A DNA stretch of 64,000 bases from Drosophila persimilis (lineage: Eukaryota; Arthropoda; Insecta; Diptera; Drosophilidae). The DNA lies in NCBI RefSeq assembly GCF_003286085.1, contig NW_020825288.1, positions 16,182,001-16,246,000 on the forward strand, written 5' to 3'. This document shows positions 20,331-35,261 of the stretch, piece after piece (the first letter of the stretch is position 1; each line of letters starts with the position of its first letter). Both the position numbers and the translations under genes were made by a program. The notes under the pieces are model-generated. The model was given only the letters and a program-made list of their open reading frames with translations. It ran no database searches and had not been told where the DNA came from.

Positions 20331-22751
20331 CAGCACAGTTTGATCACAGCAACTGCGATACGTTGTAAAAATCGTAGGAAGCCGTTTGATTTATTTTATT
20401 TCCCTTTGAGGGGAAGGTGGTGAAGCATAACAAAAACAATTGATATTCCGATAAAACGCATTTTTACATAATAAATGAAATAATATGCTAAGGCGTTAAT
20501 AACGTTGTTTAAAAATAAATCGATGACGCTATGAATGATTAACTCTTAGACAATACAAATTGTTTTCTAATAGACATGGCTCGGAGGGCGATAGACAGGG
20601 GGAGATACGACACTCGTACGAGTATGGAGAAGCAGACGGAGACGAGTCTATCTAGGGGCTAGAGATTCGAATCGCAATATTCACATAAATTATAATATTT
20701 GGCGAGCACAAAACGTGAGCCATAAAGGCAGAAACAACAACTAAAATCGAGACTCGATAATAGGCAAATATATTATAATTATACACAAGTTCAATAAATG
20801 TACAGCCAAGGACGTTGAAGGCCATTCAACGACTCTTTTGGGGGTTGTACGTACTCGTACCCACCTCTCTGTCTCTCTGTTTCTATGCTCACCCATCACT
20901 CAGTCAACCCTCTCTAGTCATCCATCTAACCAACTAGTCATCCATCCATCCACCTGCTGCACCTCCTACTACGGCAACTCCATCTCTGCAATGCGATGGC
21001 TTCCTCAAGCTCATCGACATGCTAATCAAGCCGCAACAGGCATTAAGTCAGATTGATGTTGGCCCATAAATATATGGCTGCCCCCAGAGGAGGGGTGGGT
21101 GGCATGCTGCAAGGCCGTGGCCCAACTGTAAATAGCTTGCAGCTCATTACCATTAGTCGTTCGGTGTTGCCTGTTGGCCGTTTTCTGTTGGCTGCATCTG
21201 CGGTTTATTGTCTAAAAATAAACGGCAGGCGACTGGTCTCCTCTCGTTGTACCCTCTCAGAGGGCATTATGATTACCTAAAGGTACACCGCCGACACATA
21301 CATATCCTAGAGACTGATATGACTGATATTTATATCCCATAGCTAGCATGATGCAAGTGTATCAGAGGCTTCGGCCTGCAGAAGCTGGGATTCTTTTCTC
21401 GTTTCGGCTTAGATAGGTTTTGGCTGGAAACATGAATCTGAGCCGGAGCCTGAGTCCCAGTCTGAGCCAGAACCTGAGCGCCGTCTTCCTGCTTGGGGTT
21501 TGTAGATATTTTTGTTTTATTATTATTAATTAGTACAGCTCACTAGTCGGGCAGGGATCAGATCGGAGCGGAGCGGAGCGGGCTAGAACTCTGACAGGAA
21601 TGCTGAGTACGTGAAGCTGGGTCCATGGCATGGGGTGTTGGCGCTTTGGCGCCTCTCATCAAGGCACCCAGACACCAGACTGCAGCTGCATCAGGCACAG
21701 CATTTGGCCAAAGACAGCAACAGCAACAGCAACGGCAACGGCAGAGGCAGAGGCAACGGCAACAGCAACCAATTAATTGGCATTGGGCCGCTGCAACCCA
21801 TCCCCATCCCTAAACGAACCTCCAGAGTTAATCAGGGGGCAACTGGCCACGAGATTTTAATGGCAACGCTTAGGAGATGCTATAAATAAACCCATCTTCT
21901 GGCAGCCACTTCCACATAGTACCTCATTTCCATTGTCAATCTTTGGCAGTGGGTTCTGGGCCCAAGAACTTTCCACCACCGCCACCGCCGCCACCAGCAC
22001 CAGCACCAGCACCACCGCCCCCCGCCGCTCATTAAAGACCAAATGAACGCAGCAGCGTTGACTTTTTTATTGATGCAATGAAAATGTGGCAGAGGAAACA
22101 AAAACCTTTTAAGTGTCTTAAAAATGCAGCCAGCGGCAATTCCTCACTTCTTATTACCCGTATGGGGGCCTGTAATGCCCTTCTAGGAATTGGCAAAAAA
22201 CCCGAAATGGTATGGTATGGCGTGGTCATAGACCGGCTCCTCCATCGTCGATGCGTACGGGTCCAGGACCCATAAAACTGGGGGGAGGGCAGGGCAGCGG
22301 ATGGAAGTGACTCGATGTCGGATGAACTAAACTGAAGTCGAGTAAACTAATCAGATGCTGAGTGGCTGTTAATGATGGTTACAGGAAATGCCAATTCTAT
22401 GGGTTAAGTGGAATAGTAACGATGAGCAATCAGAAATGATTCTTGCGAATGATTGAAAGACGAATGGAGGCAGCCTCTTCAAGGATGTAGATCTCTTCTT
22501 CCTCTGCGTCATAAAAGAACCACCAAAAGGCTTTCATTCATTTGATTTTAAGCCCAAAACAGGCGATAGTCACTGGGACTATCCCAATCCGAGGAGCTTC
22601 AAGGCACGATCACCGAGATTTATTGTCCCCAGTTTAGTCGGTGATTTATTTTAATATCAAAGTAGCAGCCATTATGGGTACACCGCCCTGTATCTATGCC
22701 TATGCCCCGAAAGAAGGGAAATGAAATGATAATGAAGGAAAGGAAAGAAAT

Positions 22752-22810
22752 GAACAGAACAGAATAGAACAGAACGGATTAGAACGGAATAGAACAGAAT
22801 AGAACAGAAC
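22752..22810 (+). repeat. Degenerate AGAAC pentamer microsatellite
   Basis: Twelve or so imperfect five-base units of the AGAAC/AGAAT type, flanked upstream by A/G-rich sequence. Confidence 0.8.
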
Positions 22811-24583
22811 ACTTGACTTGAGTTTAACTGCCGCTACTTCATTTTGGGTTGAATAAAACAATAAACAGAAGCGGAGCTCGGACTGGGACTGGGACTGGGT
22901 CTGGTACTGGCACTGGCACTGCGAGCGGGACTTGGACTGGGACGGGGACTGAGGTTCTAAATTAAGCTGATTATTCATAAATTTTATACGAGTTGGGTCT
23001 GCGTCTGCGGTGCCTCTTGCAGATGATTAGATAAAACCACGACAACGCACGTTGACCGCGACGAACGACCCAGACTTAGGGATAGATCGTGGTAGAGGGC
23101 CCTCTCACCCTCTACCACTGCCAAGACTCTCCATTCACGTAACAACTGGATAGTGGGGAGTGCCGGTACGAAACGGGATGGGACGGAAGAGTTCTCAGCA
23201 CTAAAATTATAATTAAAGAGACACTCTGGGGAGGACGGTCCATGGCAGAATTAGAGTTATGTTTCCTTAATGAGAGTGACCGCTAAGCATCTTTCAATCG
23301 GGTTCACTGAACTTTTTGGCAATGGGAGAGAGATCTCTGATGGCCGGGTCTCTGGGCTTGGGCTTGGGCCTGGGAGCTGGCCACTTTCCCAATCCCATCC
23401 AGAACACTCGACTCTTGCGATAACGCCTCTAACTGTAAATATATTTACAGATTTTTGTGTCTTGTCTTGTTTTTCCCCCTATTTCGGGTCTTGTTCGACG
23501 CTGTTCGGCAGATCTGTTCGGTTCTGTTTGCCTGTGTTCGAAATTTGCATAAATTTTGATTTTACATTTAGAAAATGCTGTACGAATATGAATCTACTGC
23601 TGATGCTGTTGCTGTTGCTGCTGCGGCTTCTTCTGGAGTGTTTACATAACACTAAAAGACAGATCTCATGAATGAACCGTAAAGCAAACATATCGGGGTT
23701 CTCTGTGCCGCCAGGCGCACAAATTTGCATCAGTTTCGACAGGCCAAATGAATCAAAAGTGCCGCAGGTCTCTCTATTTCTATCTTTACCTGTTCCAGGT
23801 CCCATCCCGTCTCCAGCCCAGTAGCCGGGCAGCCTTAACGCTCAATTACTCAAAGACTTCAACGGGGGGTTACGACGACTCTGACATATTTACTCAGCAA
23901 ACCAGCCCGAAGGCCCGAGATGGAGAGTGGAACCCGCCCGGGAGCGTTCTAATCAAAAACTTTTACCTATTTGGGGCGTCGTTGTCATTTGGGCGTCTGC
24001 GTGAGCCATTTGTGTGCCAAATGCCAAATAGCTTTGTGAAATTCCCCCGTCTAGGCCATAAATCAGGCGAGAGTGCCTAGAATCTGGCGACTGCCCGCTG
24101 TAATTGTCGCATTAGAAACGCCACCAAAACGCGCGAATAAATCAACTAACCCGAGCGCCTCCTCTCACACCTCTCATGCCTCTCACACCTCATACGGGGC
24201 CAACACCCAACACCCACCTCGTACGTGGAACGCCTTCGACTCTGACTGCCACCGGACTGCCGATCTCGTACAGTCTTACTACCGTTGGAGCTCTATCTAC
24301 TACCGTTCTACCGCTTTTTTTGTTTGCTTTTTTTTTTAGCATTTTACATTTACATTTGCCTTTGTTTTTACGGCTTTCGGCGCATTTTGCAGGCGGGCCA
24401 AAACGAGCATAAATGCCACAGCAGTCACGCCTCTTTTCATTTGGCATAATTTGTCGCCCATTTGCCACAGTCTCGTAAATTTGTTAGAGCTGCGCGTGCG
24501 CGAATGTCGCTCGTACCACACGCCGTGGGTACCGTTTGTCTCCCTCGAAGTGTCGCCATGTGGGTGTACTGGCAGTGGCTGTG

Positions 24584-24616
24584 GCAGGGGCAGGGGCAGG
24601 GGCAGGGCCAGGGCAG
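24584..24616 (+). repeat. CAGGGG hexamer run with G-quadruplex potential
   Basis: Four consecutive G-runs of three or more, each separated by CA, followed by further GGG runs. This fits a G-quadruplex-forming pattern on the plus strand. Confidence 0.7.
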
Positions 24617-26400
24617 TAGTAGCACCAGTGGCCAGGCCTGGGTGTGTGTATCCACTGCACTTCCGGCTTCCGCCTTGATCATCGCCGTGGCCAGGCCTGG
24701 GCTAGTCTGGGCCGTAGCCGTAGGCCATTGGCTAAACATCATCATTACATGGCCGATTCGCGGGAAGCAATTAGCAGCGCTTCGACTCGGCAATCGGCCA
24801 GCGACCAGCGACCAGCGACCATCGGCCATCGAACATCGCGAACAAATAAACCTGGCTCAATGCAAAACAAATATGAGTCTGAAATGTGTTTAAAAACGTT
24901 GTGCGGCAAATTGCTTCGACAAGTATTTAAGTTTAATTGAATTTGACGATTTTCTGTTGTTATGGCTATTGCTATTTCTATTTCTATTTCTATCGGTATT
25001 GCTTTTGCCTTCTGCAAAACGATTCAAGGCTACCTCCGGCCCCAGACCAGGTCGATCTTCGAGCAGCTCCAGCCTGGTCTTAGCGATGATAATCATCTGA
25101 AGCTGCCGGAGAACCCAAACCCGCCAGCCAGCGATCGCACGACTTCACTCACTCAGACAATTAGTCGAAACCATATTTTCTATACCCATGTATGCGATTA
25201 TTGGCAATCTACGAAATCTTCTTTGGCATCGGCGGCCGGCCTCAGAATTGTATGCGATTATGCAAGCGCGGTCTTAACGTGGCCAACTTCACTCAAGCTT
25301 CCCGCCCGATTGGCGGGCGAGATCGCATGTACTCGCGCCGGTGCTGGTACCTAGAGGTTAAGGCGCTTTCCGACACATATTTCCGTTTGCCAGAATCCGA
25401 ATCCGCTTTAGTGATTCACAAAATGATTACACGCCACTCGACAGGCACTAGATCCGGAAGGAGTCTGTGTTTGAGTGTGCTCGGGTTGAAGGAAGGGCAT
25501 GGCAAATCTGCGCAAGCAAATCACTGAATTAGAATATCAATGCCACGCAAGGCTGTGAAGATGAGTTCTTTAGCTTAATTGGATCATAAATCTCTTTCGA
25601 ATGATAAGTGTGATCAAGCATTCTGCCAAAGATACGATCGGACAACACGTGCAGGCCTTTGGAATTCGAAATATCTAATCTTAGATCTTATTGGGTCTGC
25701 TAACAGCTGTCTAGATAGAGGGGACTTCTAACTTTAAGTTCGATTTTGTTCCGAACTTATTCCATTTCCCCATAGTAGATCCCATAGTATCATTAGCAGC
25801 GCATTCAAGCTTCCATACAGCCCGATCTAATGTAGGGAATTTTCATATTTCTTTTATGGCTGCTTTATTATTATTATTAATATGAGTAAGAGTTTTGTCT
25901 TTTGTTTTGCTTGGGTTTTGTTTTCAGGCGGATTTAAGGTTCTAACTTGGCTAAAACCAAACCAGTTTTCATTTCTAACTTATTTTCGTTTGTTTCGCAT
26001 GAGTTCTGCCAGCTTTTTGTATTTTCTTCGCCATCTCTCCCACTGGTTGGGGTCTATTTCAAGGTTCAATGTCCGCATCGGATGGCGGGCGGACGAGCCG
26101 CCGCCTAATGGACATGTTCGGGTCGCCGGCTCCTCCGCTGAGCTCCTTTCGATGTCTCGTCGGGGACTGTCTCATTAAAGGCTTAAGGAAACTGCAGGCG
26201 AAATGCACTCAACATCTGATCCGTCATGTGTGTATAAGGTGTATTCTCAAGTGCCTAAAAGCGGTCCATACTCCTCATCAAATCCGTTTCAAGTGCAGCT
26301 GTCAAACGGTTTGATAGGCCGCTCCGAGACCGAGACGGGCGCGTCTTCAATGCCAGGGTCACACTGTTTTGGCCGGGCAAGACGGGAGGAGAGACACAAA

Positions 26401-26430
26401 CAAGACAAGACAAGACAAGACAAGACAAGA
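26401..26430 (+). repeat. (CAAGA)6 microsatellite
   Basis: Six perfect tandem copies of CAAGA. Confidence 0.9.
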
Positions 26431-29400
26431 GTCAACAACATTTGACAGCCGCTAATTGGCCAAACACATGCCGGACAAGGCACCCCCACACAGCCGGGAG
26501 ACCGCTTGGACACCGTCCGACTCGGCTTGGCTCGGCTCACGCCTCAATTATTAATGGCTTTCCTATTGACATGATTTTTACGCACGCAGTCGCGTTAAAA
26601 ATTCATGCCCAACGGCAGCACCTCGCATTTATGCGGCTGTCAAGGCCAATTGCATTAATTTCATAATAATCGCGTTAGTTACCTGGAAATATCGAGTACC
26701 CGTGGACACCACTGCCTCCCCCTGCTGCATTGTATGGGTTTTGACAATTTGCTCACGCCTCAGAAAGAGGGGAGACCGAAAATAGTTTTGGCTCTTTGGT
26801 TGCCATTCACTTTTCACCCAGTCGAAACAAAAAACTTTCAAACAGTCGTAAAAATCGAATCCAGACCCAAAATAAAAACCCTATAACTATGAACAGTGTT
26901 CTCTGCCCCTCTACCCCTCTACCCCTCTACCACCCCTCTCTATCTGGCTATCGGGTTCTGGCCATGGCAAAAACAAGTTCAAGTGTAACGGTACTTTTGT
27001 TACCATGCGCCAAGCAATTTGTTATTTGTGCGAGGCATTCGTTTGTATCTGCTCTAATTTGTATGTTTCGACTTCAGCCATCAACCGAAGAGCCAGCCAG
27101 CCAGACAGCCGGCCAGCCAGACAGCCAGACAGCCGGCCGGGCCTGGAGAGGGTCTGGAGAAGGTCCGGACACCGGCGAAGGTGCTGTGGCAGAGGCATAG
27201 TTCCAGGCACAGCTGACATTTTTGCCTGTGCACAAAGCAAATACCAGACTGTGCCTGGCATGGCTAATTAGAACCGGGCTAGCAGAGACGCTCACGCGCT
27301 CACTCGCTCGCTTGCTCGCTTGCTCGCTCTCTGCGATGCGAGTACACACTCGAATACTCGTAGATACATTTGTATCTCAACGAACATTGACTCCGAGTGA
27401 CTGTTGTTTGACCCACGCTCAGCGGGCAGATACAAATGCTTATAGAATCGCGCTTTGTTTTTCGGTTAACAGCTCTGCAGTGCTCTTCCGTTAACTGTCG
27501 CGAATCTATTTGCAAATTTCTCGCCCAGGCTTGACAACATTTGTCCACCTCCCCCACACACATATGTATGTATAGATATCTTTGCCAGAAAGCAACCATT
27601 TGTCGGGCTTAAACTGACAGACACGTTTACGAGTTGGGCGTCGTGCCTTAAGTGAACCCATTTCGTGGCATGGCTTTTGTTCCACAGTGGAAACTGGGTC
27701 GGCGGACCGCGTCCAAGTGTCTTCCCGGTTGGCTGGCATCACCTGGCCGGGCCGGGCCGGGCTGGGCGCTTAATTAACCCAAAGTCGCATAAAATGATGC
27801 GTGTCTTGGTCACTTTAACTCAAAGCGCATCATCACTCTTAAATAAAATCTCCACTGGATGCCACAGCAACCAGAACGCAGAACCAAAGAACAGCCAAAC
27901 AGATCTGAATCGAGCCCGGAGGCATTTTATTTTTAGTGCCGCGTCTGACGTAGACGAATTGCATCCAACAACCAGCAGATACCACAGATGGGGGCGTAAC
28001 GGCAACAGCAACAGCAACAGCAACCAGACACAGTCCAGGCAATTAAAAGTTCCCCAAGATTAGTGGCTCGACTAGGGGCCTGGTCTGCTTATTGTATGTT
28101 TTTTGTTCTTAAGAACCATGGCAGATCGTTCCGTTTGTCAAGGAATTACATATATTTATGGTTTGCCATTTATACTATAATTATTATCGCTCTTTAGCTA
28201 GGCATTCCCGACATCAAGTCCAGAAAATTTCTCTAATGATTCAACAGAGTAATGGGAAATTTCTCATTTAGTCGAGAAATTTATAGAAGAGAGGAAAACA
28301 GGAAAACTAAAAGAAGAGCTAACATATAAAGGAAATCAATAAAGGATTGTGCCAAATTCCTTTCTGCAGGAAAACTCCCTGTTGTTTGGGATCATCTCTC
28401 CTTGGGATGTGTGGAGTCATCTCCGGTCAGGGTTTTTTAAATTTTAAGATATTCTTGGCAGCTCATAAACACCGCCATAAATATCAATTTATTTCTTCCA
28501 TTAGCAACATTTATGAGCAGAAGAATTCATTTGGTATTAGCATTTTCTCAGCTGAACTTTCTCAATTCGATTTGCTATTTCTTAGAGCCACAAGTATTTC
28601 TAGTAAATTCAAATAACTGTCCAGATCTATTACTTTCTTTGTCTTAGCATGCGTTATTAAAACGTAATTAATGGCACTTTAAATTAATTAATTCAGCATA
28701 TTTATAAGACAATTAATGAAGTTCGCAGAGCAGCCATTAGAATCATTAGTTGCGATGCGATGCCCTCGCAGAAGGAGAAAAGAAACAAAGATGAGGTCCG
28801 AGGGGCAGGAAAGAAACAAACATCCATCCACGATTGGCTGAGCACTGGAATTGGCGTGCGTTGAAAGTTATTTCTGATGGATGACAAAATATCGAAAACA
28901 GAAGAAATTAATGGATTCCTTGTAAGCCATCTATAAGACGAAGCCCCCCACAGAATCTTGTTTTCAGCCTCCATTTATTAGACGCTTATGAAGATATTTG
29001 TTTTCATAGATCTTTAATTGCTGTTATGTTTTGGTCCGCGTCTCAAATTAGCTCTGTCGCTCCGTGTGTTCTTTGTGGCGGGCTGCCTTGGACGGGGGAT
29101 TTGCATAGATCATAGCCATAGTCGCAAAGTCAGGTTTTCTGGCTCCAACCCCTCCCCCCTCCCACCCGTCCAACGCGTCGCTCATGAGTCAGCAGAACCA
29201 CGGCTGGGCAGAGCGACTAGCTGCGTGTTACGTTTTTTCCCCCATCGCTATTTATACACTGATTACAAAATTAATTTGCATTACAAAACGCCGCTGCCCG
29301 GGGGACGGACCTACTCGGGCGACAGTTCTAGATCGCGGACACGCCCCAAAGAGACAGAGAGCAAGTCGTTGACTTGAGCGATGGTCAGAGCCAGAGTCAC

Positions 29401-32400
29401 AGCCAACCGGGCACCGTTTAGCGCAGATGCTTATCCCAGACCGAGTCCCAGTCCCAATCCCAGTCTCTGGCCAAAAGTAATAGCCAGCAAACAATTTGCA
29501 GATAATCGCGGATGGGCGGGCTAACGACCTGCAGAAAGGTTTGGGAACTTTTTCGCGCTGTAAATAGAAGTCATATTTATAGCATCCAATTCGGAATACA
29601 ATGTTGTGACTCACACATGCAGGCTGCCCCATCGATGGGCCATAAAACGCACATCAAGTTCGTGTTCTAAGTCTTTTGTTTTAAACGAGTCTCGTAACCA
29701 CTCGACTGGACACTTAACACCCCAGAATAACCATCAAACGGCACCCTTATGCCCCCGATCATACTTTTAGTACCAATAAAACCGAATTTACAACGATCAA
29801 CAAGAGTAAAGCTCAAACAACGCCTTAAAAAAATGTCACCCAACGATATCGGCGATGACGCTGCCTCCGATCTGTGGGTTAACGAACTACCGGGGATCCA
29901 ACTTAATTAATGAATGCATAAAATTGCCGGCTAAACAAATGCTGAACATATTCACAACATTGCCCACATTGATAAGGGTCACAAATGAAATGCCCCGATA
30001 TGGTCACGGTGGAGATACCCAAACCCAAACCCAAACCCAGACCCAATCCGAATCTCAGACATATAGCAAGTGTCGCCGCCTGCCTCGCACCGATTCAGAT
30101 GCTAATCGCGTGAAATTTATCAAAACTGTGCATATTTGCATACATTTCAATGTTCGATCTGTGTCGTCTGCCGTTTCGGGCGTTTATGCTGCCCGGGCAC
30201 ACTTGGCCAAGTGATTCGTCGCCTGGGCCCAGGCCCCGAATGGATTTTTTCAATTTAAATAAAATTCGATTGAGATAAATTAGGCAGCCAACCTCTGGCT
30301 GCCTCGCCGATCTCTGCCTTTTGTTTGTGCGGCGTGAAAGCTTCTTCAGCGATTGAATAGACCAGAGAACCCGGCAAACATAGGGTACGAGTATATAGCC
30401 ATAGCCAAATTCAAAAGCCTTTCATTTCGGCCCTCTCGCAGCGAGTGTGTTTTGTCAGGTTGTGGTAGAATTGGGCGCAAGCCCGCGCAGACAATTGCAA
30501 AGCTAAAAGGCTTATGAGCTTATGGCTTGGACTGGACTGGAGCAAGCGGAGCCGTGGAAAGCGGCCTTAGCTTTCGCCCATCTCTCTCTCTGCTGAAGGT
30601 CGTTGTTTTTCCATTGTTCGCCGCTCGCCGCTCGCCGCGCCATGGAGAATGACTAAACTAAAGCAGAACGTTTCGGCTCGCTTCGGAGATGTACTAGTAT
30701 CTAGGAGATCTCTCGCGGCAATTGTCCGGCACCAAAGAAGTCGGACAGAAAGCGTTAGAATGTTTGATTTAGTGCACTCCAATTAGCCGAACGTTTTCGA
30801 AATTAACTCTTACTAACGGTTGCCCAAACATCGATTGGGCTAATCAAACCAATACAGAATCTCAAAGAGTCTATTGGTTATTTGTTTTGTTGTTTAATTA
30901 AAAAATACAGTCGAATGTCTTAGTCCAGAATCCATCTCAGATTGGCAAAATCGACATTTTGTGCTTGGGGAAATATAGCTTGTAATATGATCCACCGGAT
31001 GATGATGAAGCGTAGGTTGTACCTCGGACTTGAGCTTGATTGCTGGACAATATAATACTGATTGATTAACGGCAAAATTTGCGATTCAAATTTTGCGGCA
31101 AAGAGAAGCATTTTTGCTTTTCACGCATGCCTAATGAACGACACTGCCAAAATCAGAGGCAACTTGAGCAGACAGATTATATGCTTTGGATTGTGCAACC
31201 TGCTGACGAACACGCAACGTGCCAGAGCTTGAAAATCAAAGATTTTCATTAGATATCCATGGGCATGGGACCTAAACGTCAGCAGGAGCAATTGAAACAC
31301 TGGAGATGCGGAGGGTACGGGTACGGAGGAGGGAGGAGGGAGGAGGGAGGGTACGGGTGTATTGTGTTTGTCGGCGTTGACCCATTTGCGGAGTGCACGC
31401 GAGAAATGGATGGAGCGGCAGACTCTTCACTTCGATGGCGTCGACAAGTGTTTGGCTTGTGGAAGCGGCAACAACATTGTTGTGGCCAAATGCTGTGCCC
31501 GACTGGTCATTCAAGTGGCGCTTAGGCGGTTTTTGGCTTGCTTTCTGTGTCAATTGTTGCCGCTCGACTTGGCTGTGGTTGGGGCTGGCCCGGAGGCAGT
31601 ACGGGACTGGGGACTGGGGACTGGCGACTGGAGACTGTGGAGACTGTGGACTTTGGGACTGTGACTGTAACTGAACAATTGCCAAATGAGACAATTTAAA
31701 TGCAAACAAACGCAAAACCACCAAACTCAATTAACAGTTCATCAGCAATTGGATGTCTAATTGAATCACGCTTTGGCTATTACCATTCAATGGATTCCAT
31801 CCATTAATTACTCTCCCCGAGTGACGGGACTGACGACTTGGCGGATGTAGAACCTTTGCTCTCAGGTTTATGAATGGAAATGGATTCGATGAGCGAATGG
31901 TAATCACTTAGTGTCTGAATCAGTGGCGGCGCATCTGCTATTTATAAACATGAGTCTCCCCTGCCGACACATATCCAGTTATTTGTTATCTAAAGTGCAG
32001 ACAACATTCTCAAATTGAAGTAATTGCTCAGAGGCAACAGGTTGCTCCTAATACTTCCTCTGGACCAGTGGGCTCTGTGCTTGGAGCTGGATCACATGCG
32101 GAACTATCCCCTGGCCGACGGCCAGTGCCTGGCAGATGGCAACTGGGCAACTGGCAACATGTTGCAGGCAACCAGTGAGGCAACATTTTCGAGGCACTGG
32201 CTATTTTTAGAAGCAGTTGGTTGCATTTATTAAAAAATGAGAAATTATGGTGCCTTGAGTGCACTCCTGGCTGGAGTCAGTCGCCGGGCCACGTCGTCTC
32301 TGGGCCCGTATCTGTTTCTGTATCTGTGTACTTTTGCCACATTCTTAATGTGCTTTTGATCGCCCCTCCCTGCAGGCAACTCGTTGAATGCTTATTACAT

Positions 32401-34182
32401 CATATTGGATCGGGTCGGCTATGGCTTTGGCTGCCTCTGACTCTGACTCTGGCTCTGGCTTTGCCCTGTCCGGTCCTGCCCCATTCCGTTCTGGCAAAAG
32501 TCTGATGCAATTCGCTAAACTTGTCTTACCGGCTCAGTTACCATTCCACATTCGATATGCGATATGCGAGCGCCACAATTGAAATCCTCAGTGTCAATGT
32601 CACCAAGTCGACTTCCTAGACCAGGTCCCCCCAGAGCCTGGCCATGATCCATCCGACCCATGATGCAGCGGCTAAGCCGCGTTAGGGGTTTGCTGCTTGG
32701 AGTTTGGAGTTTGGAGTTTTGCGTGTTTGTAATTTAAGCGGCTGTGTCATTTAGTTGTTGATAAGATGCAGCGTTGTTGTTGCACATAAATTAGAAACAT
32801 CTCTCTGCCCCGTGTGGCATATCTGATAACCAAGAAGCTGAGCCTATGGGAAGCTGCCTCAAGCTCCAACTCCAACTCCAACTCCAGCTCCAACTCCAGC
32901 TACATTTCCATCTCGAAGTCCGGCTAAGAGAGCTGCAAGCTGATAGTTGAGAACCGCTGACAGCAACAAGCTGCAAATTTGTTGCCGCAACCATTTTGAT
33001 ATATCGTCTCTATTTCCTGTTCATGCTGATGAGCCTGGTTTATGGTTAATAAAACCTTTCCGCGTCCCCGCGCCACTCTCTCTCTCCCTCTCCCTCTCCC
33101 TCTTTCTCTGGTACTTTCTCGGACAGGGCCCCCAATCGAATCGGGCCCCGTCGAATGTGTGTACGAAGTGGCATGGAAAATGCAATTGTGGGAAGCTGGA
33201 GACGAGAACTTTATGCATATGATTCAACTGACCCAAATTGCAGCGCAAACAGCTGCGGCGATGGGCGAGAGTCACTGAAGATGAGCACGTCTGCCACCTT
33301 GTGCAGTGGTGCAGGGTGCAGTGGCAACATCATTGGAGTTGGCTCTGAAAACGGTGGGATGCAGTTGCCTATAAAAATGAAAGCGCACAATAAATTCTAT
33401 TTTCTATATGCCATATTTTATATTCTCTTTTCTTGCTCTCCCACAATCAGAGGCGAAGCCTTGGAGCTGGAGATTGTACCCATTTTGGCTGTGGGCTAAT
33501 GAGATCTGTCAATCCCTGTTAGAGCATTCAGTTGTCGTTGTATTAACGAATAAATTGTTGTATTTGAATTTGGCAAACAAAAACCACAGGATTGGGGCGG
33601 AGGCAACCTGTTTGCTGTTGAGTTTAGCACATGGCCCAAACAGAGAAGGAGATTCACAGTCCGACTCCAAATCCAAGTCCCAGTGCGAGTGCGAGTGCGA
33701 GTCATAGCCTTTGGTTTAGCCTCAATAAAAATGCAGTAAATTCCTAGAACAAATGATTAATAAAAAACGTACAGAAAAACGCACACAGCCCCATGATCGG
33801 AGGGGTCTCGGTCATGTCTGTTGGCTGGAGGCTGCACCCACCGGAGGAGAGCTGTGAAAAAGCGCGTATAAATTTTGGAATTTCATGCGGCAACCTCTGC
33901 TTACCTCTTGCCAGTTGTTGCTGTTGTTGTGGCCATTGCTGTGGCTGCAGTGAGAGTCGCTTGTTTGTCCCTGCCTGCTGTTTGTTAGAGAAATCGATTA
34001 GAACCAACAACAAACGACCACGATTGTAGTTGCATGTTGCTGCCGTGGCAACTCCGTGGCTGCATGCCAGTGTTGCAAGTGCAGAATCTGCCGAGTCACA
34101 TTCGGGCTTTGATGAGCTGCGTGTCCAGCGCTGCGTAAAGGTGTCAATTTTAGCACAGGGTTGCCAATTCAGAGGACCGCTT

Positions 34183-34206
34183 TCCCCTCCCCCTCCCCCT
34201 CCCCCC
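34183..34206. repeat. C-rich run with minus-strand G-quadruplex potential
   Basis: Four C-tracts of four to six bases separated by single T. The minus strand therefore has four long G-tracts with one-base loops. Confidence 0.7.
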
Positions 34207-35231
34207 AGCTGCGTGCCCTGTTTGGGGCAGCTAATTAGCGCTGGCTAGAATATATTCTCTTCCTCATCTGGGTGTCGTCGTGTCGTGTCGGGCAGCTGGA
34301 AGCACATATGTATCTTCCATCTGCAGTGTTTGCACATCAATCAAGTGAAATCAAATGGCAAATTTTGGCATTGATTGAAAACATTGCTCCGGGGCAAGCA
34401 ACGTCAGCGGTTTAATTGCATGCTCTTCAGTCGAGGAGGAGAAGCATCTCCAATGCTGGAACTAGCACTGGGAGGAGGTGGATCGGTTGGATCGGATGGA
34501 TCGGGTGGAACCTCTATGGCCATTTTAATTTGGATGTTATGCAAATTGCACAGCCAACGAGCTGTAATAAACATTATGCGGCATCATGGTTTATTATTTC
34601 AAATTAATTGTCAGGCCAAACAAGTTTTCGCGCTTTTGTAGTTTGTAGTTTTTTCCGCACTTCCACGAATTTGAATAAGAATTGCGCACTTGCCAAAGAA
34701 TCTCCCAAAAAAATGCGATGGGTAAAAGGGCGTGTCTGGCGTGTCGGGCGGGCGTTCAATCAAACCAACCATCCATCCACCTTTCACCGATGATGGACTT
34801 TCAGAGCCCATTAGAATAAGAATGAATGGCCCAACTAATGAACGAAAGTGAAGTGAAAGTCATTTGCATATGCATACCGACCATAACCCAAGCCCCAAGC
34901 CCCAAACCCCAGACCCCGGATTCCGAACCCCAAACAGAAAATCATGTTGGATTTCGGCAGGTGGATGGTTAGTTTGATGACTGGTTTTGATGATACCTAT
35001 AAAGAGAACGAACTCTTTTTACTATCAAACAATTTTGGCATTTACTCGTACCCGTCCTCGCAGTTGCGTAGCTTTTAATGCAGCGAAAGTGAAGTGGCCA
35101 AATGCAGTGCCAAAAATAGCTGCGAACCTAGGCCAGATTCTAAAACCGAGTTTACAAGAGTGCGAAACAGAAAGTAAATCGTAAATCGGAGAAAGTTTCA
35201 CTCATCGCTCATCAGGCGACTAGTGGCGACT

Positions 35232-35261
35232 GGAGCTGGAGCTGGAGCTGGAGCTGGAGCT
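35232..35261 (+). repeat. (GGAGCT)5 microsatellite
   Basis: Five perfect six-base units. Confidence 0.9.

Larger units (their letters stand above)
20385..30000. other. Intergenic region, no gene seen
   Basis: Low-complexity non-coding DNA with many short microsatellites: CAACGG/CAACAG near 21717-21770, AGAAC run 22752-22810, GACTGG/CACTGG 22880-22925, G-rich CAGGGG run 24584-24616, CAAGA run 26401-26430, CTCTACC run near 26910-26935, CAGACAGC run near 27100-27140 and GGCCG run 27745-27766. ORFs here (for example 23270-23671, 24462-24893, 28702-28974) coincide with repeats or random open frames, and none shows a recognisable domain. Confidence 0.5.

Noticed and set aside
23270-23671. 133-codon ORF ending in a leucine-rich stretch
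   Set aside because: The leucine run comes from a CTG/TTG repeat, and the rest has no recognisable feature.
28702-28974. 90-codon minus-strand ORF with ATG
   Set aside because: No domain, no promoter or termination signals.
30018-30043. Telomere-like CCCAAA repeat
   Set aside because: Flies lack such telomeric repeats; it is one of many local hexamer microsatellites.
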